NCBI GenBank assembly: GCA_963815125.1
Contig: CAWFFM010000002.1
Location: 558,001 to 622,000, forward strand
Length of the DNA: 64,000 bases
Direction: 5' to 3'
DNA from: Actinocatenispora sp963815125
Lineage (GTDB): Bacteria; Actinomycetota; Actinomycetes; Mycobacteriales; Micromonosporaceae
The position numbers and the translations under genes were made by a program. Shown here piece after piece: positions 8,044 through 21,636 of this stretch. Under the pieces are notes generated by a model. It was given only the letters and a program-made list of their open reading frames with translations, was not told the origin of the DNA and did no database searches. The stretch's first letter is position 1. Every line of letters begins with the position of its first letter.

Positions 8044-9486
8044 GTGACTGACAAGCAGCAGACCTCGCAGGAACCGACCCGGTTGTGGGGCGGCCGGTTC
8101 GCCGGAGGGCCCGCAGAGGCCCTGGCCAGACTGAGTCTCTCGGTCCAGTTCGACTGGCGGCTGGCACCCTATGACCTGGCCGCTTCCCGGGCACACGCGC
8201 GGGTGCTGGCGCGGGCCGGGCTGCTTGATGCGGAGGAACTCGGCAGGATGCTCGCAGCGCTCGATGATCTGCAGGCAGCGTGCGCGGCTGGTGAGTTCAC
8301 CCCCACCATCGAGGATGAGGACGTGCACACCGCGCTGGAGCGCGGCCTGCTGGAACGCCTCGGTGCACTGGGCGGCAAGCTGCGCGCCGGCCGTAGCCGC
8401 AACGACCAGGTCGCCACTGATCTGCGTCTCTACCTGCGCGATCATGCTCGCGGGCTGGCTGGCCGGTTGGTGGAACTGATCGAGGCACTGACCGACCAGG
8501 CGGCACGCCACATCGACACGCCTGCGCCTGGGATGACCCACCTGCAACACGCCCAGCCGATCTCGTTCGCCCATCAGCTGCTGGCCCATGTGCAGCCGTT
8601 GGGCCGCGACCTGGACCGGTTCGCCGACTGGGACCGGCGGGCCGCGTACTGCCCGCTGGGTGCTGGCGCGCTCGCCGGCTCCTCGCTGCCGTTGGATCCG
8701 GCGTCGGTGGCCGCGGAGCTGGGTTTCGATGGCCCGACCGACAACTCCATCGACGCCGTCGCGGACCGTGACTTCGTCGCCGAGTTCCTCTTCGTCACCG
8801 CGATGATCGGGGTCCATCTGTCCCGCCTGGGCGAGGAGGTCGTGCTGTGGACCAGCCAGGAGTTCGGCTGGGTGGAACTCGACGACGGGTTCGCCACCGG
8901 CTCGTCGATCATGCCGCAGAAGAAGAACCCCGATATCGGTGAACTCGCTCGCGGCAAGTCGGGACGCCTGATCGGGCATCTGACCGGCGTGCTGGCGATG
9001 CTCAAGGGCCTGCCTCTGGCCTACGACCGGGACCTGCAGGAGGACAAGGAGCCGGCGTTCGACGCGGTGGACACCCTGGAACTGGTACTACCCGCGGTGA
9101 GCGGCATGATCGCCACCATGACCGTACGGGTGGACGTGCTGGCCGCCGCCGCACCACGCGGGTTCACCCTGGCCACGGAGGTCGCCGACTGGCTGGTCCG
9201 GCGGGGCGTACCGTTCCGTGACGCGCACGAGATCTCCGGCGAGATGGTTGCGCTGTGTCTCGCCCGGGGCTGTGAGCTCGACGAGATCGCCGACGAGGAC
9301 CTCACCACGGTCAGCCCGCATCTGACTCCGCAGGTCCGGGAGGTCCTTTCGGTACCCGGCGCGCTCGCGGCACGCACCACGCCGGGCTCGACGGGGCCGG
9401 GCCCGGTGACCGACCAGCTCACCGCGCTCGCCGGCCGGCTCACCGGCTGGCGGGAGTGGGCCGAGACCCAGGTGGTGCCACGCTGA
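8044..9486 (+). CDS. argH: Argininosuccinate lyase
   Basis: A 480-residue lyase of the fumarase/aspartase superfamily that splits argininosuccinate into arginine and fumarate. The superfamily signature GSSIMPQKKNP is at 286-296, and SRNDQVATD (118-126) and the MTHLQHAQP loop (164-172) hold the usual substrate-binding and catalytic residues. GTG 8044 is 10 nt after AGGAAG; ATG 8035 and GTG 7999 are weaker options. The gene is separated from argR by 141 nt. argG, which often lies between argR and argH, is not here, so argininosuccinate synthase must be encoded elsewhere. Confidence 0.95.
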   Translation: MTDKQQTSQEPTRLWGGRFAGGPAEALARLSLSVQFDWRLAPYDLAASRAHARVLARAGLLDAEELGRMLAALDDLQAACAAGEFTPTIEDEDVHTALERGLLERLGALGGKLRAGRSRNDQVATDLRLYLRDHARGLAGRLVELIEALTDQAARHIDTPAPGMTHLQHAQPISFAHQLLAHVQPLGRDLDRFADWDRRAAYCPLGAGALAGSSLPLDPASVAAELGFDGPTDNSIDAVADRDFVAEFLFVTAMIGVHLSRLGEEVVLWTSQEFGWVELDDGFATGSSIMPQKKNPDIGELARGKSGRLIGHLTGVLAMLKGLPLAYDRDLQEDKEPAFDAVDTLELVLPAVSGMIATMTVRVDVLAAAAPRGFTLATEVADWLVRRGVPFRDAHEISGEMVALCLARGCELDEIADEDLTTVSPHLTPQVREVLSVPGALAARTTPGSTGPGPVTDQLTALAGRLTGWREWAETQVVPR

Positions 9487-10151
9487 CCGGTACCGTCGAG
9501 CCCCTGCCTGCGGATGCGTTCGTCGGCAGTCCCCGTGACGCCGACGGACTGTCCGAACTGCTCGCCCGGCCGGCGCAGTACGCCGCGCCTGGGCTGTTGG
9601 GCTGCTTGCTGGTGGCCGGTGGGGTCAGCGTGCGTCTCACCGAGGTGGAGGCGTACGCGGGGGTCGGCGCTGACCCGGCATCACATGCCCACCGTGGCCG
9701 GACCGCACGTAACGCGGTGATGTTCGGACCGGCCGGCCATGCGTACGTGTACTTCACCTACGGCATGCACTGGTGCTTCAACGTGGTGTGCGGCGAACCG
9801 GGAGAAGCCGCTGCGGTCCTGGTACGGGCAGGCGAGGTCGTCACTGGCCTGGACGTGGCGCGGAGTCGCCGACCCGCTGCCACCGACCATGACCTGGCCC
9901 GCGGCCCGGCCCGACTGACCCGTACGTTGGCCGTGCAGCGTCCGGTGGACGGCACCTTCCTACTGGACGGATCGGGTCCGGTTCGCCTGATGCCGGGTGA
10001 ACCGGTGACACGGGACCGGATCAGGCGTGGTCCGAGGGTCGGTGTCGCGGACGGCGCCGAGACCGCGTGGCGCTACTGGCTCGTCACCGGGCGCGGTCAA
10101 GCCGAACCCACGGTCAGTCGCTACCGGCGGGCCAGTCCGCGCCATGGGTGA
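9456..10151 (+). CDS. DNA-3-methyladenine glycosylase, alkyladenine (AAG/MPG) family
   Basis: A protein of about 231 residues that flips out and removes alkylated purines from DNA. The active-site segment TEVEAYAG (62-69) includes the general base E65, equivalent to the catalytic glutamate of human AAG. HAHRGRTARNAVMFG and HAYVYFTYGMHWCFN follow, all hallmarks of the family. The start is uncertain: GTG 9456 overlaps the argH 3' end by 31 nt and lacks a well spaced ribosome-binding site, but no later ATG or GTG is in frame before the conserved domain. It is probably translated together with argH, though its role in repair is unrelated. Confidence 0.9.
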   Translation: MGRDPGGATLTGTVEPLPADAFVGSPRDADGLSELLARPAQYAAPGLLGCLLVAGGVSVRLTEVEAYAGVGADPASHAHRGRTARNAVMFGPAGHAYVYFTYGMHWCFNVVCGEPGEAAAVLVRAGEVVTGLDVARSRRPAATDHDLARGPARLTRTLAVQRPVDGTFLLDGSGPVRLMPGEPVTRDRIRRGPRVGVADGAETAWRYWLVTGRGQAEPTVSRYRRASPRHG

Positions 10152-10234
10152 TCGACCGGCTCCCTGCCGTGGGCAACACGTCGATCGCTAAAGCGGTTGT
10201 CGGTCCTCCTCGGTCCTGCGGGACAATCAGCGGC

Positions 10235-11497
10235 GTGACCGACATTCTCGAGGACCTCCAGTGGCGGGGTCTCATCAAGGACAGCACCGACCCTGACGAA
10301 CTGGCCAAACATCTGGCCAACGGGCCGGTCACCTTCTATGCCGGGTTCGATCCCACCGGTCCGAGCCTGCATATCGGTCACATGGTGCAGATCCTCACCG
10401 CCCGCCGGCTGCAACTGGCCGGTCATCGGCCGCTGGTCCTGGTGGGCGGCGCGACCGGGTTGCTCGGGGACCCGAAGGAGGCAGGCGAGCGGGTACTCAA
10501 CTCACCCGACGTGGTGGCCGGCTGGGTGAGCAGGCTGCAGGGGCAACTTGCGCCGTTTGTCAGTTTCTCCGGCGAACACGCGGCCCGTGCGGTCGACAAC
10601 CTCGACTGGACCGGCGAGATGTCGGTGCTGGAGTTCCTGCGCGACGTGGGCAAGCACTTCCCGGTCAACCAGATGCTGTCGCGCGAGGTCATCCGGACCC
10701 GGCTCGCCGCTGGTGGCATCAGCTTCACCGAATTCAGCTACCAGATCCTCCAGGCCAACGACTACTACGAGCTGAACAGCCGGTACGGATGCACGCTGCA
10801 GTTCGGCGGTTCGGACCAGTGGGGCAACATCACCGCCGGGGTCGACTACTGCCGCCGGCGGGGCGTCTCCGGTGCGCAGGCGTTCACCACCCCGCTGGTC
10901 ACCCGCGCGGACGGGACGAAGTTCGGTAAGACGGCGGATGGCCAGAGCGTATGGCTGGACGCAACGATGACCAACCCGTACGCGTTCTACCAGTTCTGGT
11001 TCAACGTCGAGGACGCCGATGTCGGTCGATACCTGCGCTACTTCAGTTTCCGCAGCCGCTCCGAGATCGAGGAGCTGGAGAGTACGGCAGCAGAGCGCCC
11101 GGCGGCCAGAGCGGCGCAACGTGCCCTGGCCGAGGAGCTCACCACGCTGGTACACGGTGCCGAGGAGACCGCGCGGGTCATCACCGCGAGCCGTGCTCTG
11201 TTCGGCCGGGCCGAGCTGACTGAACTGGACGTCGACACGCTCCGCGCGGCGCTGTCGGAAGCTGGCCTGCTCACCGTCCCGCAGTTGCCGGACGTGGCGG
11301 GCCTACTCAAGGAGTCCGGACTGTGCGCCAGTCTGTCCGAGGCGCGTCGTGCGGTGGCTGAAGGCGGTGCGTACGTCAACAACCAGAGGGTCACGGCGGC
11401 GGATGCCCAGATTGCACCGGAGCAGCTCCTCCACGGCCGGTACCTGGTTCTACGTCGCGGCAAACGCACTGTAGCCGGCGTGGAACTCGCCGCCTGA
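10235..11497 (+). CDS. tyrS: Tyrosyl-tRNA synthetase
   Basis: A 420-residue class I tyrosyl-tRNA synthetase of the bacterial TyrS type. The HIGH signature is at 46-49 and KFGKT (229-233) is the KMSKS-equivalent loop. GGSDQWGN (191-198) binds ATP and tyrosine. The C-terminal domain, from about residue 340, is an S4 RNA-binding domain. GTG 10235 is chosen because upstream in-frame sequence lies in the preceding gene and is not family-like. No T-box leader was seen in the short gap upstream. A strong stem-loop follows the stop. Confidence 0.96.
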   Translation: MTDILEDLQWRGLIKDSTDPDELAKHLANGPVTFYAGFDPTGPSLHIGHMVQILTARRLQLAGHRPLVLVGGATGLLGDPKEAGERVLNSPDVVAGWVSRLQGQLAPFVSFSGEHAARAVDNLDWTGEMSVLEFLRDVGKHFPVNQMLSREVIRTRLAAGGISFTEFSYQILQANDYYELNSRYGCTLQFGGSDQWGNITAGVDYCRRRGVSGAQAFTTPLVTRADGTKFGKTADGQSVWLDATMTNPYAFYQFWFNVEDADVGRYLRYFSFRSRSEIEELESTAAERPAARAAQRALAEELTTLVHGAEETARVITASRALFGRAELTELDVDTLRAALSEAGLLTVPQLPDVAGLLKESGLCASLSEARRAVAEGGAYVNNQRVTAADAQIAPEQLLHGRYLVLRRGKRTVAGVELAA

Positions 11498-11520
11498 TCC
11501 GTTGTCTGCCAACACTTCTT

Positions 11521-11565
11521 GATGCCCAGCGGCCCGATCCACTGTGGACCTGGCCGCTGGGCATC
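11521..11565 (+). terminator. Hairpin downstream of tyrS
   Basis: A perfect 14-bp inverted repeat (GATGCCCAGCGGCC at 11521-11534 and its complement at 11552-11565) with a 17-nt loop starts 23 nt after the tyrS stop. There is no uridine tract, so it may be an I-shaped or Rho-assisted terminator. It would insulate the rRNA promoters from tyrS read-through. Confidence 0.7.
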
Positions 11566-11607
11566 GGCCGTTGCGTGGTGCTGTGAGCGGCGACACCCCA
11601 CCCCGGT

Positions 11608-11637
11608 TTGACGTCCGGTTCGGGCATCGCGTAACTT
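11608..11637 (+). promoter_or_regulatory. rRNA operon promoter P1 (putative)
   Basis: TTGACG (11608-11613) and TAACTT (11632-11637), 18 nt apart, resemble a housekeeping sigma promoter. It is the most distal of three tandem candidates in the rRNA leader. Confidence 0.6.
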
Positions 11638-11779
11638 TCTCTTTGCCAGCGGGGAACCGGACAGGCCGGATGCGAAAGCAGCCCGGAGGGACGGCTCGCG
11701 GCAAGATGGTCGAAGTGGTGACACAGAGGCCAACTGGGCGGTGCGAACGGATCTCGGCACTCGACAGAGTGACCCGGAT

Positions 11780-11808
11780 TTGAATTCGCGAAGCCGACCA
11801 GGTAAGGT
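11780..11808 (+). promoter_or_regulatory. rRNA operon promoter P2 (putative)
   Basis: TTGAAT (11780-11785) and TAAGGT (11803-11808) with the optimal 17-nt spacing. It lies about 400 nt before mature 16S. Confidence 0.65.
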
Positions 11809-11973
11809 AGAACCTCGCAGGACATCGGACAGGCTGTGGTTCGCCGCACTGGCCCTGAGTTTCGGGGCTGTGAGCGCGACACGGAGTGGCCGGTCTGCGG
11901 AACCCGACATCAGGTCTGAAAATTGGACCCTGTATTGTCTGGGAAGATTCAAAATCCTCCAGCGGATGAGATG

Positions 11974-12002
11974 TTGACTTCCGATGAAGGAGCGGGTAAG
12001 CT
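11974..12002 (+). promoter_or_regulatory. rRNA operon promoter P3 (putative)
   Basis: TTGACT (11974-11979) and TAAGCT (11997-12002) with 17-nt spacing. It is the candidate nearest to 16S and lies just before a GC-rich stretch and the antitermination-type box. Confidence 0.7.
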
Positions 12003-12055
12003 GGAACAGTTGCCCCCGGGGCGGCCGCGTGAGTGGTTGTTGTGGGTGTGTGTTT

Positions 12056-12080
12056 GTTTCTTGAGAACTCAACAGGGTGT
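12056..12080 (+). promoter_or_regulatory. rRNA leader antitermination/processing box
   Basis: The sequence TTGAGAACTCAACAGGGTGT (12061-12080) after a T-rich run is the conserved actinobacterial rRNA leader element. Its core GAGAACTCAA is boxA-like for Nus-factor antitermination. A related copy, TTGAGAACTACACAGTGG, occurs before 23S at 14050. The remaining leader up to 12210 shows no gene. Confidence 0.65.
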
Positions 12081-12210
12081 TTAAAAGCCAGTGCATTTGT
12101 TTTTCCTCGTGCCATGGCCTGGTTTCAGGTTGTGGTGGGGGTTCCTTTGAATGCAGTACATGCGACCTTTTGGTTGTGTGGTATTGCTGGGATGTTCTTT
12201 CCAAAGATTT

Positions 12211-17199
<4,989 letters not shown>

Positions 17200-17211
17200 C
17201 AAATGCTGTTT

Positions 17212-17233
17212 GCATCCACTGTGTGGTTCTCGA
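17212..17233 (+). other. 23S rRNA processing stalk, right arm
   Basis: This is the complement of the arm at 14050-14071; only two positions in the core differ. It lies in the 23S-5S spacer. Confidence 0.75.
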
Positions 17234-17299
17234 ATCACGGTCAGGACATGCGCATGCCTCTGGGGGTGTGTGGGTGTGGTGGCTGGCTGGTTCTGTAGT

Positions 17300-17418
17300 G
17301 TTTCGGTGGTTTTAGCGAGGGGGAAACGCCCGGTCCCATTCCGAACCCGGTAGCTAAGCCCTTCAGCGCCGATGGTACTGCACTCGGGAGGGTGTGGGAG
17401 AGTAGGACACCGCCGGAC
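17300..17418 (+). rRNA. rrf: 5S ribosomal RNA
   Basis: About 119 nt, from GTTTCGGTGG to CCGCCGGAC. The conserved loop CCCATTCCGAACCCGG and the GGGAGAGTAGGAC 3' segment are present. The ends are set by pairing of the terminal helix and may move by one or two bases. Confidence 0.95.
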
Positions 17419-17430
17419 TTACGTTGATGG

Positions 17431-17482
17431 AAGGCGCCGAGTTGTTGGAGCTCAAAGCTTCAATGACTCGGCGCCTTTCTCT
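17431..17482 (+). terminator. Rho-independent terminator of the rRNA operon
   Basis: Arms AAGGCGCCGAGT (17431-17442) and ACTCGGCGCCTT (17466-17477) are perfectly complementary. The right arm runs into TTTCTCT. The stem begins 12 nt after 5S. Confidence 0.9.
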
Positions 17483-17848
17483 ATTGCTGTGAATAGCAGT
17501 GTCGTGCGTGGCGTTCAATCGTGGGCCCGCAGAGACCCGATGGCGCCGGGTCGACTGGAGAAAGACCGTGGCAGGCTCCCGACGATCATGGCGGACCTGA
17601 CCACACGATGTTCTCTGTGGCGCAACGCATTGTCCGGGCCGTGGCCAGGGGTCGGTGGTTGCGTTGATACTTGTCCAGTAGCAGGTCGGACTGGATTGTC
17701 CGGTGCTGCGGCGGGCCGCCTCGACGGCGTGCCCTGAGGTTGGGCGATGGCCGACCACCTCGCAACGGCCAGGGATCGACGGCCTCCGGCCGAGTCTCCC
17801 AGGTTCCCAGAACGTTCGGTGCTCATTGAATAGAGGAAGATACCTGTC
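17483..17848. other. Intergenic region, no gene recognised
   Basis: This 366-nt stretch between the rrn terminator and the next gene has no convincing coding frame or tRNA. GAGGAAG at 17833-17839 is the ribosome-binding site of the downstream GTG. No promoter close to consensus could be picked by eye. Confidence 0.5.
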
Positions 17849-20047
17849 GTGCCATCATCCAATTTTGACCAGCATCGTCACGATCGGGGCCGTCACGACA
17901 ACGTGGGCGGTCGAGGCTCTGGGGCCGGCGACCGCCGGGCGCGCGGCAGCGGTGATGCGAACCGCGCCACGCGATCCGCGGGAACCTCAGGCTCGGCGCG
18001 GGCGGCCGGATCGGGCCAACGGCGCAGCACGGACTCCCAGGGCAGCCATTCCTCTGGTGAGTACCCTGCGCGCCGGGTAGGCAGCAACAGGTCGTCATCG
18101 GGTGGCCAGACAGGGTACAGGGGCGCCGCCAACCAGGAACGCAACCACCGTGGTCAGGGTCACCGGCAGGATTCAGGCTGGCGGGGTGGTTCTACGGGTC
18201 GGACCGGTGGTGGCACGCCAAGGTCGGCCCAGCGTCAGGAACCCTCGGCAAGGCGAGCGTCCGGCTCGGACCGTAACGGTCGGCAGTCCTACCAGGGGAA
18301 CAGTTCGTCGGAGCGCGGTGGGCGTGACCGGATGAGCCGTGAGGGCGCCTGGGGCAGGGGGACGGATCGTCCAGACGCCACGCGGCAAGGATCGTCGTAC
18401 CACACTGCGCCTCGGTCAGATCGGGGTCCGGCAGGCCGCAGTGCACCCGGCCGGGACCTCGGGCAGCGTCGGACCACTGGCGGAAGCGATCATCGGGATC
18501 GTTCCGCGAACGCGAGCGGTAGCCAGCCGCACGGTGGAGCGCGCCCGGGTACCGAACGAGGTGGTTGGACGCGCGACCGTGACCAGCGCGGAACCGCGGA
18601 CCGTCGCACCGACAGCCGAGGCAACGATGCACGCCGGGATGGCGCGCGCCCGTCCTATGGACCGCGGACCGGATCCGCCAGCGGCGGGCAGGCCGATCGG
18701 CGTGGTGGGTACCGGGGTCAGGAGAGTCGCCCGGCCTCCAGTGCTCAACACGGCGCTGACCGGCCGCAGCGTTCCTACCGGGCGATGGGTGGTGATGATC
18801 GGCCGCAGCGTTCGTACCCGGCCGATTCGTCGTCCCGAGGACACGGCCGTGGCGATAGCGGCGCGCGGCGTTCAGCGGGGTATAGCGCCTCGGTGGGGCG
18901 CAGCCCTTCAGCTGGACGTAGCACGTGGTCGGGTAACGGTGAGAGGGACGCCCAGGGGCGAAATGGATCCGGAGATCGCAGTCCCCGACGGTCCGATGAG
19001 CCTGGACGTCCCGCCGCGCAGAGCGGCAGGAACCACGGTCGGGACCGTGCCGCTGGAGCCCGCTCCGGCGGCGAGCGTCGAGGTGCATCAGGGGCCAGGC
19101 GGGACGACGGTGGTCGCCCGTCACGTGGCGGTACCTCCTCCGGAGGACCGCGTTCGGCGTCTCCACGGCCTCGCGACGAGCAGCCGAGCGCACCGCCGCG
19201 CGCCGCGCGTCGCAGCGATCCCAGCGGTCCGGAGCCCGAACTCCCCGACGCCGTTGCCGCGCACGAGCTCGACCGAGACGTCCGAGCCGAGTTGCGGTCC
19301 CTGTCGAAGGCGGCTGCTGACACTGTCGCCCGTCGGCTCGTGGCGTCCGGTGAGTTGCTCAACGTCGACCCGGAGCTGGCGCTACGCCATGCCCTGGCTG
19401 CCCGCCGCGCCGCCTCCCGCGTTGCTGCGGTCCGTGAGGCCGTCGGCTTGGCGGCGTACCAGTGCGCTCAGTGGCAGCTGGCCATTTCTGAGCTGCGTGC
19501 CTACCACCGGATGACCGGCCGGCAGAGTCACATCGCGCTGTTGGCCGATTGCGAACGGGGCCTGGGACGACCCGAACGGGCCGTGGACATGTGGCGGCAC
19601 ACCGAACAGCGCTCCGTGGGCGCCGGAGAATGGGTGGAGCTGCTCATCGTGGCCGCTGGCGCCCGACGCGATCTCGGTCAGACCGCGGCAGCGGTCACGA
19701 TGCTGCAGATACCGTCACTTGAAGCCAACGGGGCTGAACCGTGGCGGGCTCGGCTGCGGTACGCGTACGCGGACTCGTTGGCGGCAGCGGGCCGAGGTGA
19801 AGAGGCGTACCGGTGGTTTGCCCGGACCGTCGAACTCGATCTGCAGGGTGACACCGACGCCGTCGACAGGCTGCTGGAACTTGAGGGCGTGGTGATCGAG
19901 GGCGATGATCACGACGAGGACGATGATGCGGCCACCGGCGATGTTCTGGTGACAGAGGCCTCAGCGTCGGCCGAGCGCCAGGTGGAACCGGGCACTGAGG
20001 CACCCTCGCCGGACACGGTGTCGGAAGGCCGCGGCAAGAGTGGGTGA
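17849..20047 (+). CDS. Basic, disordered Arg/Ser/Gly-rich protein with C-terminal TPR-like domain
   Basis: A 732-residue protein in two parts. Residues 1 to about 468 are low complexity, dominated by Arg, Gly, Ser and Asp (many RDR, GGR and RRS runs), with no predicted fold and a strong positive charge. Residues 469 to about 665 are helical and resemble tetratricopeptide repeats, with Ala/Leu-rich pairs such as LALRHALAAR, AAYQCAQWQLAISELRAY and AYADSLAAAGRGEEAYRWFARTVEL. An acidic Asp/Glu tail (about 665-690) follows. GTG 17849 has GAGGAAG at a 9-nt spacing. The basic part could bind RNA or other polyanions, but no function is established. Similar tails-plus-TPR proteins sit next to the HAD hydrolase in other actinobacteria. 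The stop overlaps the HAD gene by 8 nt, so the two are likely translated together. Confidence 0.75.
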   Translation: MPSSNFDQHRHDRGRHDNVGGRGSGAGDRRARGSGDANRATRSAGTSGSARAAGSGQRRSTDSQGSHSSGEYPARRVGSNRSSSGGQTGYRGAANQERNHRGQGHRQDSGWRGGSTGRTGGGTPRSAQRQEPSARRASGSDRNGRQSYQGNSSSERGGRDRMSREGAWGRGTDRPDATRQGSSYHTAPRSDRGPAGRSAPGRDLGQRRTTGGSDHRDRSANASGSQPHGGARPGTERGGWTRDRDQRGTADRRTDSRGNDARRDGARPSYGPRTGSASGGQADRRGGYRGQESRPASSAQHGADRPQRSYRAMGGDDRPQRSYPADSSSRGHGRGDSGARRSAGYSASVGRSPSAGRSTWSGNGERDAQGRNGSGDRSPRRSDEPGRPAAQSGRNHGRDRAAGARSGGERRGASGARRDDGGRPSRGGTSSGGPRSASPRPRDEQPSAPPRAARRSDPSGPEPELPDAVAAHELDRDVRAELRSLSKAAADTVARRLVASGELLNVDPELALRHALAARRAASRVAAVREAVGLAAYQCAQWQLAISELRAYHRMTGRQSHIALLADCERGLGRPERAVDMWRHTEQRSVGAGEWVELLIVAAGARRDLGQTAAAVTMLQIPSLEANGAEPWRARLRYAYADSLAAAGRGEEAYRWFARTVELDLQGDTDAVDRLLELEGVVIEGDDHDEDDDAATGDVLVTEASASAERQVEPGTEAPSPDTVSEGRGKSG

Positions 20048-21104
20048 GCCGTCAGCGGCTGCGGCCCGACCTGACAGCCCGCAGCCCGTGCTGCGGGCCT
20101 GCCGGCAGCCGCTGGTGGCGCAGTACGACCTGCTGCTGCTTGATCTGGACGGTGTGGTGTACCTCGGCGACCAGGCGGTGCCTGGTGCCGTCGCGGCGCT
20201 GTCCGAAGTGCGTTCGTACGGCACCGGTGTGCATTTCGTGACCAACAACGCAGCGCGCCGGGCCGATGCGGTGGTCGATCGGCTACACGGCCTTGGCGTC
20301 GCTGCACAGAATGCCGAGGTGACCACGTCTGCTCAGGGCGCCGGAGCGGCGCTGGCAGTCCGCTGGGCACCCGACTCGGTGGTACTGGTGGTAGGGGCGG
20401 ATGCGCTGGCTCAGGAGATCGCTGACGCTGGGCTTCGTCCGACCCGATCCGCTGAGGACAAGCCGGTCGCGGTGGTCCAGGGCTACTCCCCGGACGTGGG
20501 GTGGGCGCAGCTGGCGGAGGCGATGGTGGCGATCCGGCGGGGCGCCCGCTGGGTCGCCACCAATCTGGACGCCACCCTCCCGTCACCCCGCGGTCCGGTG
20601 CCAGGCAACGGATCGCTGGTCGGTGCACTGGCCACCGCACTGGATCGGCGACCGGACCTGGTGGTCGGTAAGCCTGAGCCGGATCTGTTCCACCAGGCTG
20701 TGCGGGTTCGGGCGGCCTCTCATCCACTGGTGGTGGGGGACCGTCTGGACACCGACATCGAGGGTGCGGTGCGAGCCGATATGCCCAGTCTGCTCGTACT
20801 GACGGGAGTGACGGCTCCGGCGGATCTACTGGCCGCGCCCGAGCGGATGCGGCCGAGTTACCTGGCCGAGGACCTGCACGGTCTGCTCGAACCCCATCCG
20901 TCACCAACCGTGGATGGCGCGATCACCTACTGCGGCGGTTGGCGGGTGGAGGTTGGCAGCGACGACACGCTCAACCTGTCCGGGAGCGGTACATCGCTGG
21001 ATGCGCTGCGGGCCACCTGCGCCGTGGCCTGGGCGGCTGACCGTACACGGCACGTCCGGGCGGGTTCCGAGGCTGCGGAAGCGATCGTCGCCGACTGGTT
21101 CTGA
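20040..21104 (+). CDS. HAD-superfamily (IIA) hydrolase, NagD/phosphoglycolate phosphatase-like
   Basis: A 354-residue HAD phosphatase. Motif I is DLDGVVYLG (35-43), motif II is FVTNNAA, the lysine of motif III is in VVGKPEPDLF, and motif IV is VVGDRLDTDI. The cap between motifs II and III is the C2a type of the NagD/4-nitrophenylphosphatase group. The substrate is not predictable; small sugar or glycol phosphates are usual. About 80 C-terminal residues beyond the HAD core form an extra domain. GTG 20040 lies within the 3' end of the upstream gene. Confidence 0.9.
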   Translation: MGEPSAAAARPDSPQPVLRACRQPLVAQYDLLLLDLDGVVYLGDQAVPGAVAALSEVRSYGTGVHFVTNNAARRADAVVDRLHGLGVAAQNAEVTTSAQGAGAALAVRWAPDSVVLVVGADALAQEIADAGLRPTRSAEDKPVAVVQGYSPDVGWAQLAEAMVAIRRGARWVATNLDATLPSPRGPVPGNGSLVGALATALDRRPDLVVGKPEPDLFHQAVRVRAASHPLVVGDRLDTDIEGAVRADMPSLLVLTGVTAPADLLAAPERMRPSYLAEDLHGLLEPHPSPTVDGAITYCGGWRVEVGSDDTLNLSGSGTSLDALRATCAVAWAADRTRHVRAGSEAAEAIVADWF

Positions 21105-21178
21105 GCTGGGCCGGCGCGCTGATCCGCCCGCATCGTGGGGACCGTGGGGTGCTGCCCGGAGCAGCCAGACCTCCCGCA

Positions 21179-21517
21179 TCAGAGCAGTTTGCGCAGCTTC
21201 ACCAGGTCGAGCACGCTTGCTTTGACCGATACCCGCCCACTTGCCCAGGCCCTGGCGAAATCGATTTTCCCGGCGACCAGGGCAACCAGATCGTCGCTGT
21301 CGAGTTCCAGAGCGATCCGCGCCTCCCGGTCGTCGCCCGGCTCGATGTCGGTGATCGCGCCGTCGTGCAACCGCCCATGGAAGGCGGTGTGCAGATCGCG
21401 CAGTCGACAGACCAGGCGTCGATCCAGCGATACCTTGCCGCGGAGCTGGGCGGCATGTGCCGCCATCCGGGCGGAGAGCGCGTCGAGGGCCTGCCGACAC
21501 TCCTCCACGGTAGCCAT
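21179..21517 (-). CDS. SCP2 sterol-carrier-domain protein
   Basis: A 112-residue protein transcribed towards the HAD gene. Residues about 20-110 resemble a stand-alone SCP2 domain: LHTAFHGRLHDGAITDIEPG, then ARIALELDSDDLVALVAGKIDFARAWASGRVSVKAS, with alternating strands and the amphipathic C-terminal helix LDLVKLRKLL. Such domains bind lipids or acyl groups in a hydrophobic tunnel. The start ATG at 21517 has GGAGGT a few bases upstream; a longer upstream frame is not family-like. Ligand and partner are unknown. Confidence 0.82.
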   Translation of the reverse strand: MATVEECRQALDALSARMAAHAAQLRGKVSLDRRLVCRLRDLHTAFHGRLHDGAITDIEPGDDREARIALELDSDDLVALVAGKIDFARAWASGRVSVKASVLDLVKLRKLL

Positions 21518-21636
21518 GGCACCTCCATCTGGCCTCGGACTGCTAGATCGGCACGGTACCGCACGGATCAGCCGGTCCGCCCGGTAGCGTTCAGGGTGTC
21601 GAAGGCAAGCCGCGTCGCGTGACGAGGGGGCACAGC

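Noticed and set aside
7237..8979. 580-codon open frame on the minus strand across argR and argH
   Set aside because: Shadow of argR and argH; no motifs and no ribosome-binding site.
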